Of a stretch of 64,000 nucleotides of DNA, positions 7,893 to 17,721 are shown piece by piece; within the stretch, counting starts at the first letter, position 1, and each line of letters begins with the position of its first letter. Origin of the DNA: Pedobacter zeae (GTDB lineage Bacteria; Bacteroidota; Bacteroidia; Sphingobacteriales; Sphingobacteriaceae); assembly GCF_014196715.1 (NCBI RefSeq), contig NZ_JACIEF010000002.1:620001-684000 (forward strand). Direction: 5' to 3'. A program made the translations under genes and the position numbers. The notes under the pieces are model-generated. The model did no database searches. It had not been told where the DNA came from and saw only the letters and a list, made by a program, of their open reading frames with translations.

Positions 7893-10310
7893 CTAATTTT
7901 TACCTACCCTGTTTTCCTCATCACTTGTTCCCGTTTGCCTCCTGCGGGCGGTTTTAATTTTCATATTTCCGAATTTATAGGTGAAACTTAAATTAATTCT
8001 ACGGCTTTCCCATTCGTTCTGCCAGTAAGTTTTAATGTTGTTGTATTCCAGGTTGGCTCTAAATTTACTTGTATTAAAAATATCATTTACTTTTAGGGCC
8101 AGTGTTGCATTTTTATTCCAGAATGATTTTTTAGCACCAATATTTAACTGATAACTCCCCAAGCTGTGGAAAAGACCGGAAACTGAAGGAGAATCGTAAT
8201 AAGCATAGGTTGACAGGCTATAGTTTTTAGGCAGGGTGATCGTATTATCCATCATGACCGACCAATTCCATGAGAAAGCGTTATAACCATTTCCCTGTAC
8301 TGCCGATTCGGTGCGGTTATAACCAACCGAAACTTCGGTACTGTTGTTCCACCATTTGGTTACATCGAAAGGGCTGCCTGTGGCCATGTAAAAGTTTGTA
8401 GTTCTGTTCAGGTTTTCTGGTTTCGAGATACTTTCTTTTGTGTTATTGTTCTGATAAACCACTTCCCATATCGAACCGTCGCTTACCGAATAACTTAAGG
8501 TAAGTACCCTGAAGTTTTTGATGGAGTAATTAAATTCAAAGCTATTGGCGTAAGATGGTTGTAGTAACGGGTTGCCCTGTAAAGCTGTATATGGGTCAGA
8601 ATAAAAGGTAAAAGGGTTTAAGCTACTGTATGATGGCCTGTTGATGCTCTTACGGTATGCCGCGGTTACAAGGTTGTTGGAATCGATTTTTAGCGAAACA
8701 AAAAGCGTTGGGAAAAGCTTCCAGTATTTTCGGTCAATCAAGGTATTCGTGCCTGATGAACTGCCATTACCAAGGGTTTGTTCTGCACGTAAGCCCGCTT
8801 TGATCTGGATCGTTTTAAAACTTTTGTCAAGAGAAAGATAACCTGCATTGATATTCTCATGGTATAGAAAGGCGTTTGTCCTGCGGGGATCATTAACCCA
8901 GCCTTCCGTTTTTAACGAATCGAAACGCACATCGCTCTGCGATCTTACCCAGCTGCTCTTCCAGCCGGTTTCCATTTTTAATGTTTTTGAAAAATTGATG
9001 CTATAATCGGCCTTGATCGAATAGATAGAAACCTTGCCCATGCCTTTGTTACGTAAATTGATTGGATTGCCGATCAGCTGATCATCCGTATCGAGATAAG
9101 TATTGGTAAAGGTTTCGTCTTTGCTGTTATCGTATCGAACATAATCTGCGTCAACACCCAATTCTCCACCCAAGGTATCTGTTTTAAAACGGTAGTTTAG
9201 ATTAAGGGCATGGTTTTTTTCGGTATTACTTTGAGGATTGAACATTGATGTTGCCCCCATTTTTATGCCGGCCGCATTATAATTAACCGAATTGCTGTTT
9301 ACTTTTGTTTCTTCAGGAGCACTAAATCCTTTCACCATTAGTCCCAAGGTATGTTTGTCGTTGATAAAATAATCGGCACCGGTAGCGTAATTTAGGCTGT
9401 TGGTTACCGGATGCCAGAAATTAAGCTGGTTATATTGTTCGGTGTCAATGGTCCTGTTTAACGTTAACCTGTTGTATGAATTATAATGTCCGGCATCTAA
9501 CCGTATATAAGTGCTGAGCTTTCCGATATTATAATTGAGGTTGGTTCCGGCATAAACTTTTTCATAACGGCCGTAGCCGCCACCCAGGTTCATGTTCCCG
9601 TTAAAGCCCTGCATTTTATTTCTTTTGAGTTTGATGTTGATGATCCCAGCCGTGCCCGCCGCATCGAAAGCAGATGGAGGGTTGGAAATCAGTTCTATTT
9701 TGCTCAGTACTGATCCGGGCAACGATTTTAGGTAAGTGGTTAATTCCAGGCCCGTCATATAACTCATTTTTCCATCGATCATTACATTGATTCCATTTTT
9801 CCCCTTCAGTATGATGTTGTCATCCTTATCCAGTTTTACCCCTGGCGATCTGCTGATTACTTCCAAGGCATTATCGCCTGCAGTATTCATCTGTTCTACG
9901 TTTACGATCACACGGTCTGCTTTTTGATCAATTACCGGCATTTTAGATATAATGTTTACCTCTTTCAGGTTTTGAGCCTGGTCTGCCAGCATAATTACCG
10001 GAACCTTAACAGCCATAGCTTTTACCTCGAATGGTTCAGATTGGTTTTTTCCATAACCCATCATTAGGGCTTTGATCAGATACCTCCCTGATTTAACATT
10101 GCTGAACTCATATAAACCTTGTTGGTTAGTGACTTGCGAAGCAACTGAAGCCGAATCGGGTAAGTGGATTAATGCTACTGATGCATAATCGAGAGCTTTT
10201 TTACTTTTGTCGGTAATGGTTCCTGATACCTTAATGTTTTGAGCAAAAGCAGTTTGAAGGTTAAAAATAAGTAGGGCAAATAGAGCAGATTTAAATAATA
10301 GCTTCATCAT
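7893..10310 (-). CDS. Outer-membrane beta-barrel receptor (TonB-dependent family)
   Basis: An 805-residue protein. Residues 1-23 form a signal peptide (cleavage after AFA), then a carboxypeptidase-regulatory-like Ig domain (KVSGTITDKSKKALDYASV), a plug region (VISRSPGVKLDKDDNIILKG) and a long barrel whose last strand begins NLSFTYKFGN. This is the OMP_b-brl_3 type of receptor in Bacteroidota, related to TonB-dependent transporters and often located beside LytS/LytTR regulators. The substrate is unknown; the absence of a SusD-like partner argues against a classical glycan-uptake locus. It diverges from the sensor kinase at 10514, and the gap holds repeated TTATCCCAA motifs that could be the LytTR operator. 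Confidence 0.9.
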   Translation of the reverse strand: MMKLLFKSALFALLIFNLQTAFAQNIKVSGTITDKSKKALDYASVALIHLPDSASVASQVTNQQGLYEFSNVKSGRYLIKALMMGYGKNQSEPFEVKAMAVKVPVIMLADQAQNLKEVNIISKMPVIDQKADRVIVNVEQMNTAGDNALEVISRSPGVKLDKDDNIILKGKNGINVMIDGKMSYMTGLELTTYLKSLPGSVLSKIELISNPPSAFDAAGTAGIINIKLKRNKMQGFNGNMNLGGGYGRYEKVYAGTNLNYNIGKLSTYIRLDAGHYNSYNRLTLNRTIDTEQYNQLNFWHPVTNSLNYATGADYFINDKHTLGLMVKGFSAPEETKVNSNSVNYNAAGIKMGATSMFNPQSNTEKNHALNLNYRFKTDTLGGELGVDADYVRYDNSKDETFTNTYLDTDDQLIGNPINLRNKGMGKVSIYSIKADYSINFSKTLKMETGWKSSWVRSQSDVRFDSLKTEGWVNDPRRTNAFLYHENINAGYLSLDKSFKTIQIKAGLRAEQTLGNGSSSGTNTLIDRKYWKLFPTLFVSLKIDSNNLVTAAYRKSINRPSYSSLNPFTFYSDPYTALQGNPLLQPSYANSFEFNYSIKNFRVLTLSYSVSDGSIWEVVYQNNNTKESISKPENLNRTTNFYMATGSPFDVTKWWNNSTEVSVGYNRTESAVQGNGYNAFSWNWSVMMDNTITLPKNYSLSTYAYYDSPSVSGLFHSLGSYQLNIGAKKSFWNKNATLALKVNDIFNTSKFRANLEYNNIKTYWQNEWESRRINLSFTYKFGNMKIKTARRRQTGTSDEENRVGKN

Positions 10311-10367
10311 CGTTTGTTTTATATTGACGGTTCAAAGATGAAGAGGCTGCATGAGGCTAAAAACTAT

Positions 10368-10453
10368 ATAATCCCAACCCTTAAAAATATTATCCCAATG
10401 CTTTTTGAAGCAATAAAAGGTGTTCATCCTCTAATGTCAGGGGTTGGGATAAT
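10368..10453. promoter_or_regulatory. Candidate LytTR operator: three TTATCCCAA motifs
   Basis: The divergent gap holds ATAATCCCAACCC (10368-10380), ATTATCCCAA (10389-10398) and, on the other strand, the complement TTGGGATAAT (10444-10453), which continues as GGGTTGGGATAAT from 10441. The first two are direct repeats 21 bp apart and the third is inverted. LytTR regulators bind paired direct repeats about two helical turns apart, and a LytTR gene is encoded next door. The regulator assignment is inference. Confidence 0.5.
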
Positions 10454-10513
10454 TATTTGCATGTTTGGAATAAGAAAATAGGCGATTAGAAAAGCTTTGT
10501 ATAGTTTTAGGCC

Positions 10514-11521
10514 ATGAAAACAGTTAAAATTATTTCTATTCACATCGTGTGCTGGTTACTTATATTGGGTTATTTCTACGGAGGCGTCTTAATATCTGGA
10601 ACTACATTTAACAAGATTGCCTTTAATGTATCCATGAATTTTATCCAGTTGATAGAATTTTATATCTGTTACCTATGGGTATATCCACGGTTTTTAAAGA
10701 AAAATAAAGTACCACAGCTCATTGGCGGTATTCTGTTTACGATGGCAGTATTTATATCTCTCCGTTATTTAATAGAGGAGGTGCTTTATTTAAAATGGTT
10801 TGGTTTTCATAATTATGACAGTAGAGTTACCGCCTGGGAATATATATCTGATAACATTTATTGGACTATTGCTTTTATTGTGGTGCCCGCTGCGGTTTAT
10901 GGTATTGAACAGAGTTTTAAATCGGAGCAGGTGAACCGTAAACTTAAGGAAGAAGTGGTGAAAGCGGAACTTTCATTTTTAAAATCGCAGATCAATCCGC
11001 ACTTTTTGTACAATACCTTAAATTATGTTTACTCCCTGGCTATTCCCGTTTCCGACCAGTTGGCCAATGCTGTTTTGCGTTTATCAGATCTGATGCGTTA
11101 TACCCTAAATGATAGTCCGGATGGTAAAGTAATTTTAAGTAAGGAAGTGGAATATTTAGAGAGTTATATAGCACTTTTTAAAATGCGTTTTGAACCAAAG
11201 TTTTATGTCGATTTTATAACGGAGGGGATTACTGACCAAAAAATAGCTTCGCTGATATTGATCCCATTTGTTGAAAATGCTTTTAAACATGGTGTGGTGA
11301 ATGATGAAGCCCAGCCAGTGCGCATTAAGTTGAAAGTGCATAACAAACGGTTAAGTTTCGAGGTAAGCAATAAGATCAGTCACGCGCAGAAAGACCACTC
11401 CAGCGGTGTTGGTATGGTTAATATCCACCGCAGGTTAGATTTGATTTACCCCGAGAAACATGAATTGTTGATCTCTAATAATGGTAATACCTACAAAAGC
11501 ACTTTGATCTTAAATCTCTAA
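10514..11521 (+). CDS. LytS-like sensor histidine kinase
   Basis: A 335-residue inner-membrane kinase. Four hydrophobic segments lie in the first 135 residues (near 9-30, 35-58, 68-88 and 115-132), followed by a short coiled linker. The His_kinase motif LKSQINPHFLYNTLNYVYSL carries the phosphorylated His, and the ATPase N box is FVENAFKHGV, with a G box near GVGMVNIHRR. No separate sensing domain is present, so the membrane part probably senses the signal. The response regulator begins 69 bp downstream and the two almost certainly form a pair. They probably control the divergent outer-membrane receptor gene. Confidence 0.92.
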   Translation: MKTVKIISIHIVCWLLILGYFYGGVLISGTTFNKIAFNVSMNFIQLIEFYICYLWVYPRFLKKNKVPQLIGGILFTMAVFISLRYLIEEVLYLKWFGFHNYDSRVTAWEYISDNIYWTIAFIVVPAAVYGIEQSFKSEQVNRKLKEEVVKAELSFLKSQINPHFLYNTLNYVYSLAIPVSDQLANAVLRLSDLMRYTLNDSPDGKVILSKEVEYLESYIALFKMRFEPKFYVDFITEGITDQKIASLILIPFVENAFKHGVVNDEAQPVRIKLKVHNKRLSFEVSNKISHAQKDHSSGVGMVNIHRRLDLIYPEKHELLISNNGNTYKSTLILNL

Positions 11522-11590
11522 TGGATAATTTGCATTATTGAAATACTTTATTAAGCTTATTCCTAAACGCTAACCCCATAACCGTTACCT

Positions 11591-12325
11591 ATGATCCGTT
11601 GCCTCGCTGTTGATGATGAATCTTACGCTTCAGATATTATTGCTGCCTTTATTAATAAAACTCCTTTTTTAACCTTGATTGGAACCACTACCAATGCTTT
11701 TGAGGCACTTAACCTGGTGCAGGAAGGAAAAGTAGACCTTGTTTTTTTAGATATACAGATGCCTGAATTAACCGGGATTCAATTTTTAAAGATCTGTGGT
11801 GGCAAATGTAAGGTCATCTTAACCACGGCTTATCCCGAATACGCTTTAGAAGGTTTTGATCTTGATGTGGTAGATTATTTGTTAAAACCGGTCTCGTATG
11901 AGCGTTTTTATAAAGCAGCTACTAAAGCGCAACAAATTTTAATGCCTGTAGTACCCACTCCGCAGGAAGTTGCTGTACAGCCGGTAACACAGGGAAATGA
12001 TTTTATTTTCATTAAAGGGGATACCAAGAACAAGTTTATCAAGGTGAATTATAACGATATACTTTACATAGAGGGGTTGAAGAATTATGTTTCGGTATAT
12101 ACCGCTCACCAAAGAATTGTGACCTACCAGGCACTGCGGGAGCTGGAAACTGAACTACCACAGCCGCCTTTTTACCGGATACACAAATCGTACATTATCT
12201 CCATCGAAAAAATTAAAATGATAGATGGAAACACCGTTTATATTAACGATCAGGCCATTCCCATTGGCGACACCTATAAAGAAGAATTTTTTAAAGTGGT
12301 GAGGGAAGGAAAGAAAAACGGTTAA
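11591..12325 (+). CDS. LytTR-family response regulator
   Basis: A 244-residue two-domain regulator. The receiver (about 1-120) has the acidic pair DD near residue 7, the phospho-acceptor Asp in VFLDIQMPELTG (about residue 55) and Lys in LLKPVSYERF. A linker leads to a LytTR DNA-binding domain (about 140-240) with IKGDTKNKFIKVNYNDILYIEG and FYRIHKSYIIS. LytTR proteins bind direct repeats through beta strands rather than a helix-turn-helix. The gene is encoded directly after its likely kinase. The motifs at 10368-10453 are the obvious candidate target. Confidence 0.93.
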   Translation: MIRCLAVDDESYASDIIAAFINKTPFLTLIGTTTNAFEALNLVQEGKVDLVFLDIQMPELTGIQFLKICGGKCKVILTTAYPEYALEGFDLDVVDYLLKPVSYERFYKAATKAQQILMPVVPTPQEVAVQPVTQGNDFIFIKGDTKNKFIKVNYNDILYIEGLKNYVSVYTAHQRIVTYQALRELETELPQPPFYRIHKSYIISIEKIKMIDGNTVYINDQAIPIGDTYKEEFFKVVREGKKNG

Positions 12326-12570
12326 CCTGGTAATTGAGGAATAGTTAAATATTGTTGAATTGTCAGATTGTTCAATTGTTGGGATTCGTCTTTCAATTAA
12401 CCAGTTTCAACAGTTAACCGATTAACCATTTTAAACAGTTTCTAGTTGGCAATTTGAAGTTAACAATTTAGCAATGCCGCAATTTAGCAATCCAGTTGGC
12501 AATTTGCAGTTAACCAATTTAAACAGTTAACCAATTAACCCTTTTATCATGTTCATAAATTCTCCCCAGA
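12326..12570. repeat. Low-complexity intergenic repeat region
   Basis: The gap is full of variants of AGTTAACC, CAATTAACC and AGTTGGCAATTTG. A 50-bp unit starting AGTTGGCAATTTG is present at 12444 and again at 12494 with small changes. No coding frame is seen. A -7-like TAAGTTTG at 12588-12595, beyond the repeats, may serve the next gene. Confidence 0.6.
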
Positions 12571-12618
12571 ATTTCTCCCGATTTTTTTAAGTTTGCCAAA
12601 GATTAAATCAAAATCACC

Positions 12619-13086
12619 ATGCAGGAAACTAATTCGCTAAGCCAGGTTGCAGAATTTCATACTACTTTTAAACATCCTATTTTAGAAAGTCCGGTTATCC
12701 CTTCCAAACAGAGGGCCAATTTACGTATTGCGCTTTTAGCTGAAGAATTGAAAGAATTGCAGGAAGCAGTAGACAATAATGACCTGGTAGAAGTTGCCGA
12801 TGCCCTTTGCGATTTACAGTATGTTTTGGCTGGTGCCATTCACGAGTTTGGTCTGGGTGGAAAATTTAAAACGTTGTTCGACGAGGTGCACCGCTCTAAC
12901 ATGAGTAAGGCCTGTAAAACCATAGAAGAAGCAGAGCAAACTATTCAGTTTTACCTGGATAAAGATCAGACCGAATCTTATTATAAAGAAATCGATGGAT
13001 TGTTTTTGGTATTCAGAAAATCAGACGATAAGACTTTAAAATCGATCAACTATTCGCCAGCTGATTTAAAGTCACATTTGGTTTAA
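12619..13086 (+). CDS. MazG-like nucleoside triphosphate pyrophosphohydrolase
   Basis: A 155-residue protein of the all-alpha NTP pyrophosphatase superfamily. The metal-binding pattern E42-E43-x2-E46 followed by E58-x2-D61 is seen in AEELKELQEAVDNN and EVADALCDLQYV. These enzymes hydrolyse (d)NTPs to monophosphates and are usually house-cleaning enzymes; the short single-domain form resembles phage and Bacteroidota HisE/MazG-like members. The substrate is unpredicted. The next gene follows after 18 bp, so the two may be co-transcribed. Confidence 0.82.
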   Translation: MQETNSLSQVAEFHTTFKHPILESPVIPSKQRANLRIALLAEELKELQEAVDNNDLVEVADALCDLQYVLAGAIHEFGLGGKFKTLFDEVHRSNMSKACKTIEEAEQTIQFYLDKDQTESYYKEIDGLFLVFRKSDDKTLKSINYSPADLKSHLV

Positions 13087-13104
13087 TACATAAACAAGCT
13101 CGAA

Positions 13105-13961
13105 TTGAAAAGGCTAAAGCAAATTGTAAACTGGCTTAAATTAACACAGGAAGCACCTGATGCCGCCTTAATGCGTGAATTTATTTTTTATTCACCCAAA
13201 ATGCCTTTACGCCTTCATCAGGAAGAGCTTATTGCCGCATCAAAACAGTTTAGTCTTCAGGTTTTTGATACCTATTTTACCAAAGCAAACGTGACCATTA
13301 ACTGTTTTAGCTGGGGAAACGGAACAGGAAAGTGTTACTTACGCACGGCTGGGCTTCAAAAGCTTTGGATTTTTATGAGTTGATTATTGAGCTCCAAAAA
13401 ATAGAAGATTTAGAGATCATTGCTTTTGATGCTCCAGGAAACGGAAGTTCAATTTCTGAATTTTCCAACCTGATGTTATATGCCGATTCAGTAACATCTA
13501 TTGCCTTAAACTATGCAAAACCTGATATCCTGATCGGACATTCACTTGGTGGTATGGCCAATGTAATTGCATTACAGGCACTTGGTATAACGTCCCATCT
13601 GCTCATTAGCATTGCGCCATTAATCAGGCTGAAAGAGAACTTTGAGCAAAGCTTAAATTCGGTAAACATTGAAGCTAAAGACCAGGATATATTTTTTAGC
13701 AACTTTGCCAAAGAATTTTCTATGCCGGTGAGCCACTTTAACCTGACTGAACTGTATGAATTAGGTCCGGACGTAGATCATTTTCTGGCCTATGATCCCG
13801 CTGATCACATTTCGCCTTATCCATTTCTTAAAGAATTTTTAGATCAATATCCTGCAATCAGTGCAAAATCTTTTGAAGACGTAGGGCATTATAAAATCCT
13901 CAGATCGGTTAATGTAATTGAAGATATTGTAAAGCGGATTTCTGCTCTTCAAATGCGATAA
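13105..13961 (+). pseudogene. Alpha/beta hydrolase interrupted by a frameshift
   Basis: Two frames together make one alpha/beta hydrolase. The first (from a TTG at 13105) ends its homology with CFSWGNGTGK at about 13332. The second resumes at 13332 with VLLTHGWASKALDFY, containing the oxyanion segment HGW, the nucleophile elbow GHSLGG and a late GHYKI segment with a likely catalytic His. One base appears to be missing in the GGAAAG/GTGTTA junction: adding a G restores GTGK-VLLTHGW. It could be a recent inactivating deletion or a sequencing error. The bases do not form a classical slippery site, so programmed shifting is unlikely. The rest of the gene shows no decay, so any inactivation is young. 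Confidence 0.75.
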
Positions 13962-14096
13962 ATTGTTGTAGAGAAATGTAGCTTCATGCAATTCGAAATG
14001 ACGGTTCCCTTGATCAATTGTGCATAAAAACCTTAGAAGAGGGTTTAGTTAAAAACGTATTAATGATTACTTTTATCACTTAGCTATTTAATATAA

Positions 14097-17000
14097 ATGA
14101 GTGAACAGGTAACAACACATCCGGTATCAGAACAACATCCTTACGATTATATTTTAGAGGATTTTAACCTGAAAAATCTGAGCCAGATTGTTATCCTCAA
14201 ACATTTAAGCGGACTGATCCATACGGATGTTAAAGGCTTTTACCAGCTTTTCCCTGAACAGATTGAGCTGGATTTTGCAGCCTTTAGCGATGAGGCTTCC
14301 GGATTACCTTTCCCAATTGTTTTGGTTCAGCAAAATGAAAACTCCGTAAAACTTTCCTGCCGTTGCACAACGCCGAAGTATAAACTTTGTGAGCACCAGG
14401 CAAGGGTTTTGTACAATATCCTCCAACGCCAGGATCTGCTCATTTTTTTCGATAGCAACCTGAGGAAACAAAAGCTTGCCAAAATTGCGATTGATTACGG
14501 ATTGGAAAAGGAAGAGGATCTCGACCTTTTGTTTAATCTTCGATATGAAGACGGCCAGGTAGTGATCCGGCCGAAGATGGATGCCCTCCAGCCATTCAAT
14601 AAAGAAATCCAGCAAAATCTGCAGGAACTTTTACTGCCGGCAAACAAATCCGGAACAAAAATGCCGGTAAAAAACGATCTGGGTAAAATGATCCTGGTTT
14701 TGGGGCAACACCGGTATTACAACCATTTAACAGTAGAGTTATTCGAAGCCGGAATTACTAAAAATGGCAAGGTTAAAAATCCTTTAAAACTAATTAACCC
14801 AGCCGATTTAATATTTAAAACAGAAGATAGTCACCTGCTGAAGTTTTTTAGCGGAATTACCACTTTTCAACAGAACTATAATCATGATCAAAGCGATGGG
14901 GAAATTGAAGCCTTAAAGGCGATTGTGAAAAACCCGCAAAAGATCCCGTTTTACCTGCAGGACAGTAAGCCGTCCGGGATGATCCAAGCTTCAACCCTTA
15001 CTGCGGTTGAGGCGCATCTATTGGATGTAGACTTGCGGCTTTCAGTAAATCAACGCCATGATTATTATGAAATCACCGGCCGATTGATTATCGAAGGAAA
15101 ATCATATGAGTTGGATAACCTGGTATTGGTACATCAGTATTTTATTAAACTTAACAACCAACTATATTTAATCGGGAGGCTCGATTTTCTACGTGTAATT
15201 GGTTTTTTTAAAAAGCAGAGCAATAGATTAATCCTGCACAAAACCAAATATCAGGAGTTTCAAAAGGTTATCCTGGTGCCTTTAGAAGGAAGTATCCATG
15301 TCGATTATTCTTATTTAAAACCTGCTACCAAAAGCCAGATCGAAGAAAAAGGTTTCGACCTTGAAAACGAGCAGCTGATCTATCTGTCAGAATCTGAAGA
15401 TTACATTCTCATCACGCCGGTAATGCGTTATGGCAACCTGGAAATCCCTGTGTTATCTAAAAAGCAGATCCAGGCACAGGATAAACTTGGTAATCTTTTT
15501 ACCTTGCACCGCGATGAAAAAGCAGAACTGCAGTTTATTGGTAACGTTTTGAAACAGCATCCTTATTTTTACGATCAGGAAACCAACGATTCTTTTTACC
15601 TGCACCGCAAACGGTTCCTGGAAGAAGCCTGGTTCCTTGATGCTTTTGAAACATGGCGAAATAAAGGGATTCATATTTTAGGCTTCAACAAACTCAAAAA
15701 CAATAAACTGAGTGAATTCCAGGCGAAAATTAACATCGAAGTATTAAGCGGTACCGATTGGTTCGAAACCAAAGTAAAGGTAAAGTTTGGCAAGCAACAG
15801 GTTGCATTAAAGCATCTCCATAAATCAATCCGGAATAAAAGCAGGTTTGTAACGTTAGATGATGGAACCCAAGGCATACTGCCCCAAGAGTGGATAGAGA
15901 AATTCGCAGCTTATTTTAGTGCCGGCGAAGTAACCGAAGATGCCATTCTTACGCCAAAAATTAAATTTGCATCTATAAACGAGCTTTATGAAGATGCTTT
16001 ACTGGATGGTGATGTAAAAAACGAATTGAAACTGTACAGGCAGAAATTTGAAGGAACCGGTTTCATCAAAGAAGTGGAAATACCAAAAGGTTTAACAGCT
16101 ACCCTTCGCCATTACCAGAAAGACGGGTTAAACTGGCTCAATTTTTTAGATGATTTTAATTTTGGTGCTTGCCTGGCCGATGATATGGGCCTGGGTAAAA
16201 CCATACAGATTTTAGCCTTTATGTTGTCGCAGCGCGAAAAAGTAAAACACAATACCAACCTCGTGGTGGTTCCTGCATCGTTGATTTTTAACTGGAAAGC
16301 CGAAGCAGAGAAGTTTGCTCCATCTATCAGGGTGAAAACCATTTATGCAGGCGAAAGGACAAAAACCACAGATGCTTTCGATAACTACGAGATCATTTTA
16401 ACCTCTTACGGAACGCTGCTTTCTGATATCCGTTTCTTAAAAGATTATCGCTTTAACTATATATTTTTAGATGAATCGCAATTGATCAAAAATCCCGATT
16501 CACAGCGTTATAAAGCGGTCCGGATGCTGCAATCGAGAAATAAAGTAGCCATAACGGGTACACCAATTGAAAATAATACCTTTGATTTATACGGGCAGTT
16601 GTCATTTGCTTGTCCCGGTTTATTTGGCAGTAAACAACAGTTTGCCGATTTATATTCAACCCCGATCGATCAGTTTAAAGACAGTAGAAGGGCAGAAGAG
16701 CTCCAGAAAAAAATAAGACCGTTTATTCTTCGCAGAACAAAAGAACAGGTAGCGAAAGAGCTGCCCGATAAAACGGAAATTGTAATGTATTGCGAAATGG
16801 GAGCAGAACAGCGCGAAGTATACGAGGCGAATAAGAAAGAAATTCAGGATTTTATTTTAGGTAAACAGGAGGATGAGCTGCCTAAAAATTCGATGCACGT
16901 ACTCAAAAGTATTACCACCTTGCGGCAGATCTGCAACTCGGCCGAGTTATTGGCTGATGGAAAATCCTATCTACAGGCTTCTTCAAAAATTGATGTGTTG

Positions 17001-17483
17001 ATGGAACAGATCGGGAGTAAAGCCGGAAAACATAAAATTCTTGTTTTTTCTCAATTTGTAACCATGCTCGATCTGATTAAAAAGCAATTGGAAAAACGTG
17101 GCATTAAATATGAATACCTTACCGGGCAAACCCGTAAAAGAGCAGAAGCAGTTAGCTCGTTCCAACAAAATGCTGATATACCGGTTTTTCTGATCAGTTT
17201 AAAAGCCGGGGGCACCGGATTAAATTTAACCAAAGCCGATTATGTTTATTTAGTAGACCCATGGTGGAACCCTGCGGTAGAAAACCAGGCCATAGATAGA
17301 GCGTATAGGATCGGCCAGCATAAAAATGTGATGGCAGTACGGCTAATCTGCCCTGATACAATTGAAGAAAAAATCATGAAGCTGCAGGCGACTAAAAAAG
17401 ACCTGGTGAACAACCTGATCCAGACAGATGGAAGTTTGTTTAAGAATTTAACCAAAAAAGAGTTGCTGGGCTTGTTGAGTTAA
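14097..17483 (+). CDS. SNF2-family helicase with SWIM zinc finger
   Basis: A 1128-residue protein. A SWIM-type zinc motif lies near the N-terminus (C88-x-C90-x7-C98-x-H100). A long middle region of beta-rich sequence follows. The SNF2 ATPase begins near residue 670: motif I LADDMGLGKT, motif II DESQ (about 790), motif III AITGTPIENN, and the C-terminal helicase lobe with VFSQF, SLKAGGTGLNLT and DRAYRIGQ (motif VI). Such bacterial RapA/HepA-like enzymes translocate on duplex DNA and remodel protein-DNA or RNA polymerase complexes. All ATPase motifs look intact. It is monocistronic, and no restriction or defence genes adjoin, so I do not call it a defence gene. Confidence 0.93.
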   Translation: MSEQVTTHPVSEQHPYDYILEDFNLKNLSQIVILKHLSGLIHTDVKGFYQLFPEQIELDFAAFSDEASGLPFPIVLVQQNENSVKLSCRCTTPKYKLCEHQARVLYNILQRQDLLIFFDSNLRKQKLAKIAIDYGLEKEEDLDLLFNLRYEDGQVVIRPKMDALQPFNKEIQQNLQELLLPANKSGTKMPVKNDLGKMILVLGQHRYYNHLTVELFEAGITKNGKVKNPLKLINPADLIFKTEDSHLLKFFSGITTFQQNYNHDQSDGEIEALKAIVKNPQKIPFYLQDSKPSGMIQASTLTAVEAHLLDVDLRLSVNQRHDYYEITGRLIIEGKSYELDNLVLVHQYFIKLNNQLYLIGRLDFLRVIGFFKKQSNRLILHKTKYQEFQKVILVPLEGSIHVDYSYLKPATKSQIEEKGFDLENEQLIYLSESEDYILITPVMRYGNLEIPVLSKKQIQAQDKLGNLFTLHRDEKAELQFIGNVLKQHPYFYDQETNDSFYLHRKRFLEEAWFLDAFETWRNKGIHILGFNKLKNNKLSEFQAKINIEVLSGTDWFETKVKVKFGKQQVALKHLHKSIRNKSRFVTLDDGTQGILPQEWIEKFAAYFSAGEVTEDAILTPKIKFASINELYEDALLDGDVKNELKLYRQKFEGTGFIKEVEIPKGLTATLRHYQKDGLNWLNFLDDFNFGACLADDMGLGKTIQILAFMLSQREKVKHNTNLVVVPASLIFNWKAEAEKFAPSIRVKTIYAGERTKTTDAFDNYEIILTSYGTLLSDIRFLKDYRFNYIFLDESQLIKNPDSQRYKAVRMLQSRNKVAITGTPIENNTFDLYGQLSFACPGLFGSKQQFADLYSTPIDQFKDSRRAEELQKKIRPFILRRTKEQVAKELPDKTEIVMYCEMGAEQREVYEANKKEIQDFILGKQEDELPKNSMHVLKSITTLRQICNSAELLADGKSYLQASSKIDVLMEQIGSKAGKHKILVFSQFVTMLDLIKKQLEKRGIKYEYLTGQTRKRAEAVSSFQQNADIPVFLISLKAGGTGLNLTKADYVYLVDPWWNPAVENQAIDRAYRIGQHKNVMAVRLICPDTIEEKIMKLQATKKDLVNNLIQTDGSLFKNLTKKELLGLLS

Positions 17484-17535
17484 ATGGTTTTGCTATTGGT
17501 TTATTGAGATAATTAAAATGCCTCACAATGATTTT

Positions 17536-17575
17536 CGTCATATCGAGCGAAGTACAACGCAGTCGAGAGATCTAT
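17536..17575. repeat. Dispersed repeat, GTCAT...CGAGAGATCTAT type
   Basis: A 40-bp element that matches the element at 59173-59212 at 34 of 40 positions; both end AGTCGAGAGATCTAT. It lies in the convergent gap after the SNF2 gene. Confidence 0.7.
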
Positions 17576-17638
17576 CGAACTTAATTCGATTACTATTTAT
17601 TCGTGGTGATAATTTTTGGCCTCTTTGACTTATGCGAT

Positions 17639-17704
17639 CGTCATGCTGAATTTATTTCAACATCTTTCTTGCAAAATAGACCCTGAAATAAATTCAGGGT
17701 GACG
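17639..17704. repeat. Dispersed dyad repeat CGTCATGCTGAA...TTCAGGGTGACG
   Basis: The arms CGTCATGCTGAATTTATTTC (17639-17658) and its near-complement ending TTCAGGGTGACG (to 17704) form a long hairpin about 20 bp deep. Related but more degenerate copies occur at 22204 and 40652. Confidence 0.75.
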
Positions 17705-17721
17705 AAAGTAAGAAGAGATTT

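Noticed and set aside
12444-12545. CRISPR array from the 50-bp repeated unit
   Set aside because: Only two imperfect copies, no unique spacers between them and no cas genes.
13325-13340. Programmed ribosomal frameshift in the alpha/beta hydrolase
   Set aside because: No A/U-rich heptameric slippery site or downstream structure is visible; a lost base explains the shift.
14097-17483. SNF2 helicase as part of a defence island
   Set aside because: No nuclease, methylase or other defence gene adjoins it, and it is flanked by housekeeping-type genes.
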